From: JALYUM01 sp036688685
GTDB lineage: Bacteria; Pseudomonadota; Gammaproteobacteria; Burkholderiales; Burkholderiaceae_D
Assembly (NCBI RefSeq): GCF_036688685.1
Contig: NZ_JAQQPS010000003.1
Span: 62,001 to 126,000, forward strand
Length of the DNA: 64,000 bases
Reading direction: 5' to 3'
Numbering within the stretch: position 1 is the stretch's first letter; every line of letters starts with the position of its first letter. The translations under genes were made by a program, and so were the position numbers. Below the pieces are notes generated by a model. That model was not told where the DNA came from. It saw nothing but the letters and a program-made list of their open reading frames with translations, and did no database searches. Positions 1 through 7,740 of this stretch are shown here, piece by piece.

Positions 1-1
1 G

Positions 2-124
2 CTCCTGTTCTACCTCGTCGAGCAACCGTTCATGCGCTTGCGCGCGCGGCTGGCACCGTCGAACTTTGCGCCAGACATGGCCAGTGGCGCAGTGCATACT
101 GGCCCTTCGACCAAACACGCCTGA
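2..124 (+). CDS. Acyltransferase 3 family protein, C-terminal end only (partial)
   Basis: Frame 2 is open from the window edge to a TGA at 122-124 and encodes about 40 residues starting LLFYLVEQPFMRLR. The pattern of an aromatic residue, then VE-P-F and basic residues is what the last membrane helix and tail of OafA/YrhL-type acyltransferases (Acyltransferase_3 family) look like. These are multi-pass inner-membrane enzymes that move acyl groups onto sugars or lipids. Only the tail is visible, so the substrate cannot be told. The gene ends 10 bp before the next start on the same strand, so the two may be co-transcribed. Confidence 0.5.
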   Translation, partial: LLFYLVEQPFMRLRARLAPSNFAPDMASGAVHTGPSTKHA

Positions 125-134
125 TTGCGCCGCC

Positions 135-1469
135 ATGACCTTCCTTTCTGACCTGTTCGGACGCACGGAAAAGTCCCCGCCAGTTTCCCGCTTCGAGATG
201 GCGCAGGACCACCTTGCCCGGAGCCGCACATCACCAGAGATAGCGCCATTTGCGGCAGACTACGACGGCTACCTGCGCCAGGCCGCCGTCGAACACTGCG
301 TGGCGCTGGGCGACCCGGCCTTGCTGCCTGTCGTTGCAAGCAGGCTCAACGATTGGGTCGACCAGGTGCGCGCCGCCGCCCGCGCAGGCATCATGACACT
401 GGCGCCGCGTTGTTCCCCCGCCGAGCTGCTTGCCATCCTTCCTGCTGTGCGGCGCCTGCTGGAAGCGCGCCGTACCGATCACGCCCTGTGGATCGCCGAA
501 TTCGAAGCCTTGCTGGTGATGCGTTTGTGCGCCGACGACGTCAAGGCCGCCATCCATTCTCCGGATATGGTCTTGTCGCGCGCGGCCTTTCAGCTGGCGC
601 GCACGCGCAAGCTGATCGCACAGGAAGACCTGATTGACCTGGCGCTGGAACAGCGCGGCGACATCGTGCTGGCACAGGGCGCCCTGGCATTGATCACGGA
701 ACTACCACTCCCGCGGCGCCAGCACTGGTACCAAAAACTGGCGACCTGTTCTTTTCTCGTTTTGCGCGTTGCATCCTTGCGCGCACGCCTGCACGAAGAA
801 ACGGATGCCGCACAAGCCCTGGCCCGCACTGCCCTGTTCGACACGGCGGTGACCATCCGTGACGTCGCCGCAAGCCACCTGCGCCACTGCAAGGTCGACC
901 TGCGCGGCCTGTATCGTGGCCTCTTGCTGGAACCGTCCACAGTGGCGAGGGTAGCCTGCATCGCGCTGGAAGGGCTGCGCGCCAGCGCGGATGTCGCACT
1001 CGTCGAACAGTTCACACGTGCATCCGCGCCGGCCGTGCGCCTGGCGGCATTCGCGTCCTGGCTGCGCATCGCGCCGCAGCGCAAGGACGACATCGCCATG
1101 CTGGCACTGCGTGACACCGCGCCGTCAGTGCGGCGCTTCGCGGTCGATACAGTGTGCAGACAGGGGGCCTATCTCCCTTTCGAGCAGGCGCATGCCGTCC
1201 TGGCGCCATTGCACGACTACCGCAACCTGCTAGCGCTGGCGCGGTCGGACCCGTGGCAGTGGCTCGAAACAATGGTGTGGGTGGCTGCAAACGACACACT
1301 CGACGTGACGACGACCAGGATGCTCGAACGCAGTGCGCAGGCATGGTGCCGCACGGCGCCATCCCGCTACACCAGGCCAACAGCGCGGCTTGCCGCGCTG
1401 TTCGACTTGCCCGACTCGGTGCGTGCCCTGGAAAAACTCGGCATCAACGATACATGGAAACGCGGCTGA
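135..1469 (+). CDS. HEAT-repeat-like protein, function unknown
   Basis: A 444-residue soluble protein without signal peptide or membrane segment. It is built almost wholly of alternating short amphipathic helices rich in Ala, Leu and Arg (for example VEHCVALGDPALLPVVASRL and VRLAAFASWLRIAPQRKDDI), the pattern of HEAT/ARM alpha-solenoids. Such proteins are usually scaffolds that bind partners. I chose the ATG at 135 (MTFLSDLFG) over the ATG at 66. The earlier start would overlap the acyltransferase tail, and MTFLSDLFGR looks like a natural N-terminus. No catalytic motif is visible. It may be co-transcribed with the acyltransferase that ends just upstream. Confidence 0.65.
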   Translation: MTFLSDLFGRTEKSPPVSRFEMAQDHLARSRTSPEIAPFAADYDGYLRQAAVEHCVALGDPALLPVVASRLNDWVDQVRAAARAGIMTLAPRCSPAELLAILPAVRRLLEARRTDHALWIAEFEALLVMRLCADDVKAAIHSPDMVLSRAAFQLARTRKLIAQEDLIDLALEQRGDIVLAQGALALITELPLPRRQHWYQKLATCSFLVLRVASLRARLHEETDAAQALARTALFDTAVTIRDVAASHLRHCKVDLRGLYRGLLLEPSTVARVACIALEGLRASADVALVEQFTRASAPAVRLAAFASWLRIAPQRKDDIAMLALRDTAPSVRRFAVDTVCRQGAYLPFEQAHAVLAPLHDYRNLLALARSDPWQWLETMVWVAANDTLDVTTTRMLERSAQAWCRTAPSRYTRPTARLAALFDLPDSVRALEKLGINDTWKRG

Positions 1470-1470
1470 T

Positions 1471-1794
1471 ACTGCAGTCCACGGTATCGAGGGTAGCGGC
1501 GCCGCGACGTCCTTCGGGCACGGCGGCCACAACCGGGGCTACAGCGATCTGATAGTGGCCTATAGCGGCCGCGGTGACGGCGCCGTGGTCATGACCAATG
1601 GCGACAATGGCGACGAAATCGCGCGCGCGCTGGCCGGCAAATACGCGATCAAGGACCTGGGCGACTTCGACATCACCTACAAAAATGGAAAATTACTGTT
1701 CTGGATACCGGACAAAAAAATGCCGACCATCCCGGCAAGGAATGATCGGCACGCAGCCGGATGCGGGCCGTCGCTTACGACAAGATGGTTTTGA
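1471..1794 (+). pseudogene. Remnant of a beta-lactamase-family serine hydrolase (C-terminal part)
   Basis: Directly after the HEAT-like gene stops, another frame carries the residues FGHGGHNRGYSDL and then GAVVMTNGDNGDEI. The GHGG-N-G and VVMTN-DNG elements are typical of the C-terminal half of class C beta-lactamase/esterase-family proteins. There is no start codon of its own with a ribosome site, and no N-terminal half with the SxxK nucleophile motif. The frame also runs into the terminator and 3' end of the opposite nuclease gene. I read it as a decayed gene fragment. It accounts for most of the roughly 300-bp gap between two intact genes. Confidence 0.45.
1714..1750 (-). terminator. Rho-independent terminator after the S1/P1 nuclease gene
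   Basis: Read on the minus strand, GCCGATCATTCC and GGGATGGTCGGC form a 12-bp stem (two G-U pairs) around a 5-base loop, followed by seven T. It lies 25 bp past the nuclease stop codon and would end the nucleotidase-nuclease transcript. Confidence 0.85.
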
Positions 1795-2827
1795 GCAATG
1801 CGGCCAGGTGGTACCCGCCCTTGGTCAATTGTTCCTTGGCGATTTGCGAGCTTGGCACCGGATAGTTCTGCGGCACTTCCAGTGACCAGGTGCTGTACTT
1901 CTCGCCGCTCTTGCTGACCTTCTCGGTAACGGCGCCCGTGGTCACGTCCTTGTACGCTTCCTTCGAGACGACCAGTGCATCGTCGGCCCACTGGTACGGC
2001 CAGGTGCTGACCAGGCCGGTGTTCACGTTGACGTTTGGCTTGCTGTCGATGACGGCCTGGGCAAATTGCTCCGGCGTTTTGGTCGACAGACGGCGCATGG
2101 CGTAGTCGACCACTGTGGTGTCCCAGTACGAATGGAACGGCTTGGTCAGCGCGGCCGGCACACCTTCCTTGACCGGCTTCGGTTCGCCCGGCGGTATGAC
2201 ACCATCGCTCATCTGCGTCAGCTTGCCGTCGTCGAGCAGGAAATTGTTGCCGCCACGGGCGTCAAAGATATTGATGCCGTCGATCTCGCTCTGCTTGGTC
2301 GGCACCACGAACTTGCCGTCCTTGCCAACAAAAGCCGCGCCCACGTGCAGCGGCTGGTGGATGTCGCCGGTCAGGTGGACCAGCAGGATCAGCGCCTGGC
2401 GTGGCGTAAATTTATGCGGGTTGACGGCGGCGCCATCCTTGCCCTGCAGGACGGCGATGCACTCCTTGAGCGTCTGCACGATGTCTTCGTCCGCCGTGCC
2501 CACGGCGTGATCGTGGTACTTGTTCAACTGGTAGGGCACATCGGTGTAGTGGTACTCGCTGTGCTTCGGATTGGCGGCAACGTAGGCGATCATTTCCGGC
2601 GACTGCGGGCCGCAATACGTGCCTTTCACGCAGTCGGCCCAGTTGGCGATCGATTCGAGCGTTTCGCCGGGCAGCAACAATGCCTGGATTTTCTTCTGCG
2701 CGGCAGTGCCCTTGAGCAGCTTGTCGGCGATGGCGCCCACGGCGCGGTGGCCGTCATTGCCCCAGGCCAGCGCGCTGGAGGAAATGAAGGCGCAGGAGAC
2801 TGCGAGGGCGATGGCGATTTTTTTCAT
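1775..2827 (-). CDS. Secreted S1/P1-type nuclease
   Basis: A 350-residue zinc-dependent nuclease of the S1/P1 family, which cleaves single-stranded DNA and RNA to 5'-nucleotides (some members also 3'-nucleotidases). A clear signal peptide (MKKIAIALAVSCAFISSSALA) is followed by WGNDGH. In this family the mature protein starts with the Trp that ligates zinc. Further family motifs are HYTDVP, VHLTGDIHQPLHVG with its His and Asp metal ligands, and GGNNF. The enzyme is exported to the periplasm or outside. A good ribosome site (AGGAAC) precedes the ATG. The nucleotidase gene ends 23 bp upstream with no terminator between, so the two are probably one transcript: nuclease products would feed the nucleotidase. 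Confidence 0.9.
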   Translation of the reverse strand: MKKIAIALAVSCAFISSSALAWGNDGHRAVGAIADKLLKGTAAQKKIQALLLPGETLESIANWADCVKGTYCGPQSPEMIAYVAANPKHSEYHYTDVPYQLNKYHDHAVGTADEDIVQTLKECIAVLQGKDGAAVNPHKFTPRQALILLVHLTGDIHQPLHVGAAFVGKDGKFVVPTKQSEIDGINIFDARGGNNFLLDDGKLTQMSDGVIPPGEPKPVKEGVPAALTKPFHSYWDTTVVDYAMRRLSTKTPEQFAQAVIDSKPNVNVNTGLVSTWPYQWADDALVVSKEAYKDVTTGAVTEKVSKSGEKYSTWSLEVPQNYPVPSSQIAKEQLTKGGYHLAALLKTILS

Positions 2828-2850
2828 GGTCGGTTCCTGGTTGAATTTGC

Positions 2851-4521
2851 TTAGCGCACGCGCTCGATGCGCGCGGCCGATGGCGTGCCGGCCTTGTCGT
2901 GTTGGGCCAGGTACTTTAGCATCGCGTCGAGATCGCGGATGCCGGTGTCGACCCGGCGCGTGCCCTTGCCAAAGATGGTGAAGGTGTCGCCGCCTTCGGC
3001 CAGGAAGTTATTCGCCACCACGCGGTAGGTTTTGCCGTCCTCGACCGCCACGCCATTGACCTTGACGCTGCCCGGCACCACGCGCGCGCCGACTGGCAGC
3101 GTGCTGTCCCAACGATAGCTCAGGCCGCTCGACACTTGCAGTACCGAACCGCCATCGCCGTCGGACTTGCTCCACTGCTGTTCGAGCAACGCCTTCAATT
3201 GCGCGCCGGTCAGGTCCATCGCCACCAGCGTATTGCCGAACGGCAGAACGGCCTGCACATTGCCGAACGTGGCAACGTTACCGGGGCCCGATTCGAGGTC
3301 CTTGCGGATGCCGCCATTGTTCATGAAGCCGATCTGCACGCCCTGCGCTTTGGTGGCCGCGACGATGGCATCGGTGATCAGGTCGCCCAACGGCGATTCG
3401 CCGGCGCTGCTGCCCTTGCGCGCAACGAGCGGCACCCCCAGCGTAGCGACCGGCTTGCCCAGCACCGCGGTGCTGCGTGCGCGCACATTGGCGAGGAATG
3501 CCGTCATCTTCGGCTCGGCCGGGTAGGCGTCCGGGTTGATGACTTCGTTCTTGACGGTCACATCGGACAGCACTTTGCTGACCGGATTGACGGTCATCTT
3601 GATGCGCGTGAGCAGGCGCCCGCCCATGTCGGCCTGGGTGACCAGGCGCCCGTCGACCTTGCACTGGTAACCCGTGTGCGAGTGGCCCGACACGACGATG
3701 CGGATGGCCGGATCGAGCTTGCCGACGATGCCCACGATCGGTCCTTTCAGCTCGCTGCAGTCGATCTGGTGGAACGCTTCCTTTGTATGCCCGCCTTCGT
3801 GGATCAGCACCACGAACACGGTGGCGCCGGCGGCGCGCAGGCCTGGGATGGTGCGGTTGATGGCCGCGGCTTCATCCTGGAAGGTCAAGCCGGCAATCGC
3901 CGCGGCCGTGGTGACCGAGGCGGTGTCTTTCAGCACGGCGCCGATCAGGCCGACCTTGACGCCTTTCACGTCGACGATGGAAGTCGCCGGCATCAGCGTC
4001 TTGCCGGTTTGCGTGACCAGCACATTCGCGCCCAGATACTGAAATTTGGCGCCGCCAAACGATGGCGCCAGCTGGCAAGCCTTGTCAGGACGGGGCGAGA
4101 CACAGCCGCCGTTCTGCTGGCGCAGCAATTCGACCGTACCCGGATCGAATTCGTGGTTGCCCAGCGAACTGGCGTGCAGGCCCAGCATGTTCATCGCTTC
4201 GATGGCTGGCTCGTCGGCCCACATCGACGACAGCGCCGGGCTGGCGCCAATCAGGTCGCCGGCGGCGACAAACACGAGATTCGGGTCTTCGCGGCGCCAG
4301 GCGGCCAGCGCACCGGACATGGCGGCCGCGCCGCCGGCCTGCAAGGTCACCGGGGCAGCGGCGCCCGGTGGTGTGAAGGTAAATTTCGAGGGTTCGAGGT
4401 TGCCGTGGAAATCGTTCAATGCGACCAGGTTGATCTCGATGCCGGGTGCGGGCGGCGTGGATGCGCAACCTGCCAGGGCAAGCGCCAGGACAAGCGAGGA
4501 AACAAGTGGGCGAAGAATCAT
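2851..4521 (-). CDS. Lipoprotein bifunctional 5'-nucleotidase / metallophosphatase
   Basis: A 556-residue UshA/5'-nucleotidase-family enzyme that removes phosphate from nucleoside monophosphates outside the cytoplasm. The N-terminus MILRPLVSSLVLALALAGCAS is a lipoprotein signal with a lipobox Cys. Metallophosphoesterase motifs follow in order: NDFHGNLEP, AAGDLIGAS, SLGNHEFD, the His of VLIHEGGH, and VSGHSHTGY. The C-terminal 5'-nucleotidase domain includes NNGGIRKDL and ends with EGGDTFTIF. The open frame runs further upstream to 4956, but that part is antisense to the receptor gene, so the ATG at 4521 is the start. No strong ribosome site precedes it. It sits between a TonB receptor and the S1/P1 nuclease, which suggests a role in nucleotide scavenging. 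Confidence 0.9.
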   Translation of the reverse strand: MILRPLVSSLVLALALAGCASTPPAPGIEINLVALNDFHGNLEPSKFTFTPPGAAAPVTLQAGGAAAMSGALAAWRREDPNLVFVAAGDLIGASPALSSMWADEPAIEAMNMLGLHASSLGNHEFDPGTVELLRQQNGGCVSPRPDKACQLAPSFGGAKFQYLGANVLVTQTGKTLMPATSIVDVKGVKVGLIGAVLKDTASVTTAAAIAGLTFQDEAAAINRTIPGLRAAGATVFVVLIHEGGHTKEAFHQIDCSELKGPIVGIVGKLDPAIRIVVSGHSHTGYQCKVDGRLVTQADMGGRLLTRIKMTVNPVSKVLSDVTVKNEVINPDAYPAEPKMTAFLANVRARSTAVLGKPVATLGVPLVARKGSSAGESPLGDLITDAIVAATKAQGVQIGFMNNGGIRKDLESGPGNVATFGNVQAVLPFGNTLVAMDLTGAQLKALLEQQWSKSDGDGGSVLQVSSGLSYRWDSTLPVGARVVPGSVKVNGVAVEDGKTYRVVANNFLAEGGDTFTIFGKGTRRVDTGIRDLDAMLKYLAQHDKAGTPSAARIERVR

Positions 4522-4548
4522 GGCGTCAATACTTTTTGAAAGTGGAAT

Positions 4549-4572
4549 GTAAAAGCGGGCCCGAAGGCCCGC
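4549..4572 (-). terminator. Rho-independent terminator after the TonB receptor
   Basis: A perfect 7-bp stem GCGGGCC/GGCCCGC with a 4-base loop (TTCG on the minus strand) is followed by TTTTACATT on the minus strand. It separates the receptor from the nucleotidase gene, so the latter probably depends on read-through or its own promoter. Confidence 0.8.
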
Positions 4573-4634
4573 GAGATGCATCTGTATTCTACGCCGCGTG
4601 CAGCCTGATAGCGACTGCGTGCGGCGCTGCCGTC

Positions 4635-7106
4635 TTAGAAGTCGACGGACATGGTGGCCGAGAAGAAGCGCGGTGCACCGAGGTAGTAGAACACTTGTTT
4701 CTTGGTCACGCCGTTGCCGCCAGCCGTCACGACACCGTAGTCCAATGCATTCAAAACGCTCTGCGACGAAGGATTGCGATATTGCTTGTTGGTGATGTTG
4801 CTGATGTTGAAGGTCAGCTTCGGACGCTTGGCCCAGCCCATGTCGGCAAACGTGTAGCCGCCGTCGAAGCCGAACAGGGTGTAACCCGGCACTTCTTCGT
4901 CGTTGGTCAGCGTCGCTTGCTGCTTGCCGGTGGCCTTCGCGGTCAGGCGGCCCCACAGCAAGCCATCCTCGTATTGCAATGCCAGGCCGGCTTTTTGCTT
5001 CGGCGTCAACGGGAACGCTTTGCCTGCGGTCGGCAGCATGTAGCCCAGAGCGTTGCCGAGCGTGTCGCCTTTGATTTCGCTCTTGTTGTAGCCATACGAA
5101 CCATACAGCGAGAAGCCGTTGATCGGGTTGTTACCCGCTTCGATTTCGAAACCGTAGTTCTTGACCTTGCCGACGTTGGTGGTCGTGCTGGTCAGCGTGT
5201 TCGGATTGAACGCGGTGGCCATACGATCGCGGAAGTCGGTGGCGTAGATGCCGAACGTGCCGTTCCAGACGCTGGTCTGGTGACGCAGGCCGGCATCGAA
5301 GCTGTACGAGATTTCAGGACGGACTTCATCCTTGACCGTGATGACACCGGTTTTGGTGTCCACCGTGAAGTTACCGTTGGTCGAGCCGTACACGAAGTTG
5401 CCTGGCGCCTTCATGTTCTTGGCGACCGACGCGTAGACCTGGTCGTCCGAGGTCAGCTTGTAACGCACGCCGAACTGCGGCAACACTTCGCTGTAGGTGC
5501 GATTGATCTGGTAATCGACCGCTGCGCCTTCGTTGGCGAAGTTGTGGAAATCACGCTTGATGTGTGGCGTGCGCAGGCCGGCATTGACGGTCAGGCGGTC
5601 GTCCATGAACGACATCGTGTCCTGCAGGAAGGCCTGGTAACCCGTTGAAATGGTGCGCCAGTCGCGCAGCTGGTAGTCCGAACCGTCCTGACGCTTGATA
5701 CGGTCGTCTTTCAGGTACATGTCTGCAATATTGCCGTTGTTATCGACACGAACGATCGGGCTGGTTTGCTCGTGCTTGGCACGCTCGTACCAGAAGCCGC
5801 CAAGGATGGTGTGATCGCCGATCGTGTAAGTGAGCGAAGTGGTCAGACCAGGACGGTTGGTACGGGTCACGCTCGCACCGGCAACGATGACCGAATCAAG
5901 GACGTCGCCGTCGCCGTTCAGGTCGACAGCACCGTTAAGCGTATTGCTCGTCTTCGTCGCCATGAAACTGCTATTGACGGTCGTGACGGTAGTCGTTCCC
6001 CGACGGGTGGTGCTTTCGTTGACGACTTTCTGCTGGACGCCGCCGTTGCCATAACCGTACCAGTAGTAAGGCACAAATTTGATATCGAGGTCATCGGTCA
6101 GGCGGAACTTGGCCGTTGCCGACAGAATGCCGTTCTTGAACGGGTTATTCGCCAGTTTGTAGTAGGCAGGAACCTGGCCAGCGCCGACGCCAGCGGTCGG
6201 ATCGATCTGGACGGTGCCAGCGACAGGCGTGACGTGACCGACGAACGTCGGGCTGAAATCGTAGTTGTAACCCAGACGGTTGACGTCAGCGAGCTGGTAG
6301 CTCTGAATGTTGTTGTTGCGGGCAGCGTTGAACAACAAAGTGCTGTGGATGTAGTTTTGCTTGTTCCAGTCGTAGTTAAAACCGGCATCGAGGTGGTTAC
6401 GTGCGGCTTCGCCCTCGCCTTTCCATTTTTCCGACCTGGCGCGCGACACCGAGATGAACGCTTTCGAGCGGCCGTCCGGGAACAGGCCGGTATCGTAACG
6501 GATGAACGACTTGTACATGTTCAGCTGACCGAAGGTCTGCATCACGCGCAAGCGCTGCTTGTCTTCCGGATTACAGGTGACGATGCCGAAGTTACCGCCC
6601 GATGCGCCCACTTGCGGCGAGTCGACGTCGGTCGAGCCCTGGGTCACGAACTCGGAGCAGGTGTTTTCCTGGTCGACGTATTCTTGCGGGTACACCGAGA
6701 ACGAACCGGAGTCGTTGACTGGCACGCCGTTGATGGTGGCGCCGATCTGGTCGCTGTTGAAGCCGCGCAGGGTCAGGCCGCCACCGAACAGACCGGTTGC
6801 GTCGTAGTTGTAGCTATTTACCGATGGCAGCAGCTCCAGGGCCTGGTAGGCGTTACCGGTAGGACGCTGCTTTTCCAGCTCCGCAGCGGTGATGGTCGAG
6901 CGCGCTTTCGGCGCATCTTCCTGCACCATCAAACCCATTTGCGTTTTCTTGCCGCGGATGACGACTTCGCGGGTCTGGCCCGCGTCGGTGTCGACTTTTT
7001 CCGTTGCAGTTTGCGCGTGGGCTGCAAACGTAAAGCATGCCAGTTGGCAAGCCAACGCGATCGAGCTTAGGCGCAACTTGGGTTGTTGAGTAAAAACGGA
7101 TTGCAT
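4635..7106 (-). CDS. TonB-dependent outer membrane receptor, candidate nucleoside/nucleotide importer
   Basis: An 823-residue TonB-dependent receptor. It has a signal peptide ending AAHA-Q, a plug domain (roughly residues 55-175, with TLRGFNSDQIGATINGVPV) and a 22-strand-type barrel ending in aromatic F (ATMSVDF), the sorting signal of barrel proteins. It transports a ligand across the outer membrane with energy from TonB-ExbBD. Oddities: a DLNGDGDVLD loop resembling a calcium-binding motif (nt 5889-5924), and two Cys about 28 residues apart just after the plug (NTCSEF, VTCNPE) that could form a disulfide. It is flanked by nuclease, nucleotidase, adenosine deaminase and xanthine dehydrogenase genes. 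I infer nucleoside or purine uptake from that context; the substrate is not shown by the sequence. Confidence 0.9.
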   Translation of the reverse strand: MQSVFTQQPKLRLSSIALACQLACFTFAAHAQTATEKVDTDAGQTREVVIRGKKTQMGLMVQEDAPKARSTITAAELEKQRPTGNAYQALELLPSVNSYNYDATGLFGGGLTLRGFNSDQIGATINGVPVNDSGSFSVYPQEYVDQENTCSEFVTQGSTDVDSPQVGASGGNFGIVTCNPEDKQRLRVMQTFGQLNMYKSFIRYDTGLFPDGRSKAFISVSRARSEKWKGEGEAARNHLDAGFNYDWNKQNYIHSTLLFNAARNNNIQSYQLADVNRLGYNYDFSPTFVGHVTPVAGTVQIDPTAGVGAGQVPAYYKLANNPFKNGILSATAKFRLTDDLDIKFVPYYWYGYGNGGVQQKVVNESTTRRGTTTVTTVNSSFMATKTSNTLNGAVDLNGDGDVLDSVIVAGASVTRTNRPGLTTSLTYTIGDHTILGGFWYERAKHEQTSPIVRVDNNGNIADMYLKDDRIKRQDGSDYQLRDWRTISTGYQAFLQDTMSFMDDRLTVNAGLRTPHIKRDFHNFANEGAAVDYQINRTYSEVLPQFGVRYKLTSDDQVYASVAKNMKAPGNFVYGSTNGNFTVDTKTGVITVKDEVRPEISYSFDAGLRHQTSVWNGTFGIYATDFRDRMATAFNPNTLTSTTTNVGKVKNYGFEIEAGNNPINGFSLYGSYGYNKSEIKGDTLGNALGYMLPTAGKAFPLTPKQKAGLALQYEDGLLWGRLTAKATGKQQATLTNDEEVPGYTLFGFDGGYTFADMGWAKRPKLTFNISNITNKQYRNPSSQSVLNALDYGVVTAGGNGVTKKQVFYYLGAPRFFSATMSVDF

Positions 7107-7172
7107 TGCGAACTCCCTGGAGTGTTGAAATTTTAAAATCGGTATTTGCAGCTTTTAAACCTGCGAACTGTT

Positions 7173-7189
7173 GGAGAGGATGACTCTCC
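7173..7189 (-). promoter_or_regulatory. Leader hairpin of the TonB receptor mRNA
   Basis: GGAGAG and CTCTCC form a 6-bp stem with a 5-base loop in the presumed 5' leader, about 65 bp before the receptor start. On the mRNA strand the sequence reads AAAGGAGAG, itself like a ribosome site, but it is too far from the ATG to serve the receptor directly. Role unknown. Confidence 0.35.
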
Positions 7190-7356
7190 TTTGAGAAGCG
7201 GAAGTATACAGACTGGATATTTCACCTTGATGACGCGGTAGAAAAAAGCTAACGTTTTCTCACGTACTGGCGGGTCAAGGAATTTGAAAAATTTCCAAAC
7301 CAGCAATCAATCATGCATGAGCCAGATATACCGGACAAATACGATTTTTTTTAGTT

Positions 7357-7379
7357 ATTTATACGTCAACGGTATAAAT
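7357..7379. promoter_or_regulatory. Palindromic operator candidate 1 upstream of the TonB receptor
   Basis: ATTTATAC and GTATAAAT are perfect 8-bp inverted arms around a 7-bp spacer (GTCAACG), 23 bp in all. This size and symmetry fits a dimeric repressor or activator site. On the minus strand one arm contains TATAAA, which could double as a -10 box with TTGCAG 19 bp upstream. The regulator is not identifiable from the window. Confidence 0.5.
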
Positions 7380-7401
7380 CGTCTGCAAAACTACCGTTCG
7401 C

Positions 7402-7417
7402 GTAGGTAAATACCTAC
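7402..7417. promoter_or_regulatory. Palindromic operator candidate 2 upstream of the TonB receptor
   Basis: GTAGGTA and TACCTAC are perfect 7-bp inverted arms around a 2-bp spacer. It sits 22 bp from the first palindrome but has a different sequence, so two different proteins could bind here. Confidence 0.45.
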
Positions 7418-7673
7418 AGAACTGCGGCACTTCATCCTTGGCGCAATTATAAGTGAGGGGTTCCGCAGGGAAATCCATAAGGGGTAAATTTTGACAGCCT
7501 TGCGGAAATGCTCTCGGAATGTGTAGCTAGTTGACCACAAACATGGTTTTTAGTTATCAGTCATAGGCTAGTAACATGGCAATGGAAACAATGTGGATTG
7601 TTACTATTGGATAGATTTTGTGGCCACAAGGAGAGGCAGCAAAAGCACAAGGTAGAAGTCGGTACGCCCAAGC

Positions 7674-7703
7674 AAAACGGCCCCGGGCTTGCGCCTGGAG
7701 CCG
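7674..7703 (-). terminator. Terminator at the end of the xdh-guaD-adenosine deaminase operon
   Basis: On the minus strand CGGCTCCAGGC and GCCCGGGGCCG form an 11-bp stem with one mismatch and one G-U pair around a GCAA loop, followed by TTTTGCTT. It begins about 37 bp after the deaminase stop codon. Confidence 0.75.
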
Positions 7704-7740
7704 CTTCGTGTAATGACAGGACCGACGTCCGTCGCTGCGA

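Larger units (their letters stand above)
7107..7740. other. Intergenic region of 634 bp upstream of the TonB receptor
   Basis: AT-rich relative to its surroundings and without a convincing gene. Reading from the receptor outward it holds a hairpin at 7173-7189 and a minus-strand TATACT (7203-7208) that could be a -10 element with no good -35. Two palindromes follow at 7357-7379 and 7402-7417. The terminator of the opposite-end adenosine deaminase transcript is at 7674-7703. Short open frames here lack ribosome sites and coding character. Confidence 0.7.

Noticed and set aside
5766..7070. 434-residue plus-strand open frame opposite the TonB receptor
   Set aside because: Antisense to a clear receptor; no motifs and no ribosome site.
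7491..7496. TTGACA -35-like box on the plus strand
   Set aside because: No -10 at the right distance, and only convergent genes lie downstream.
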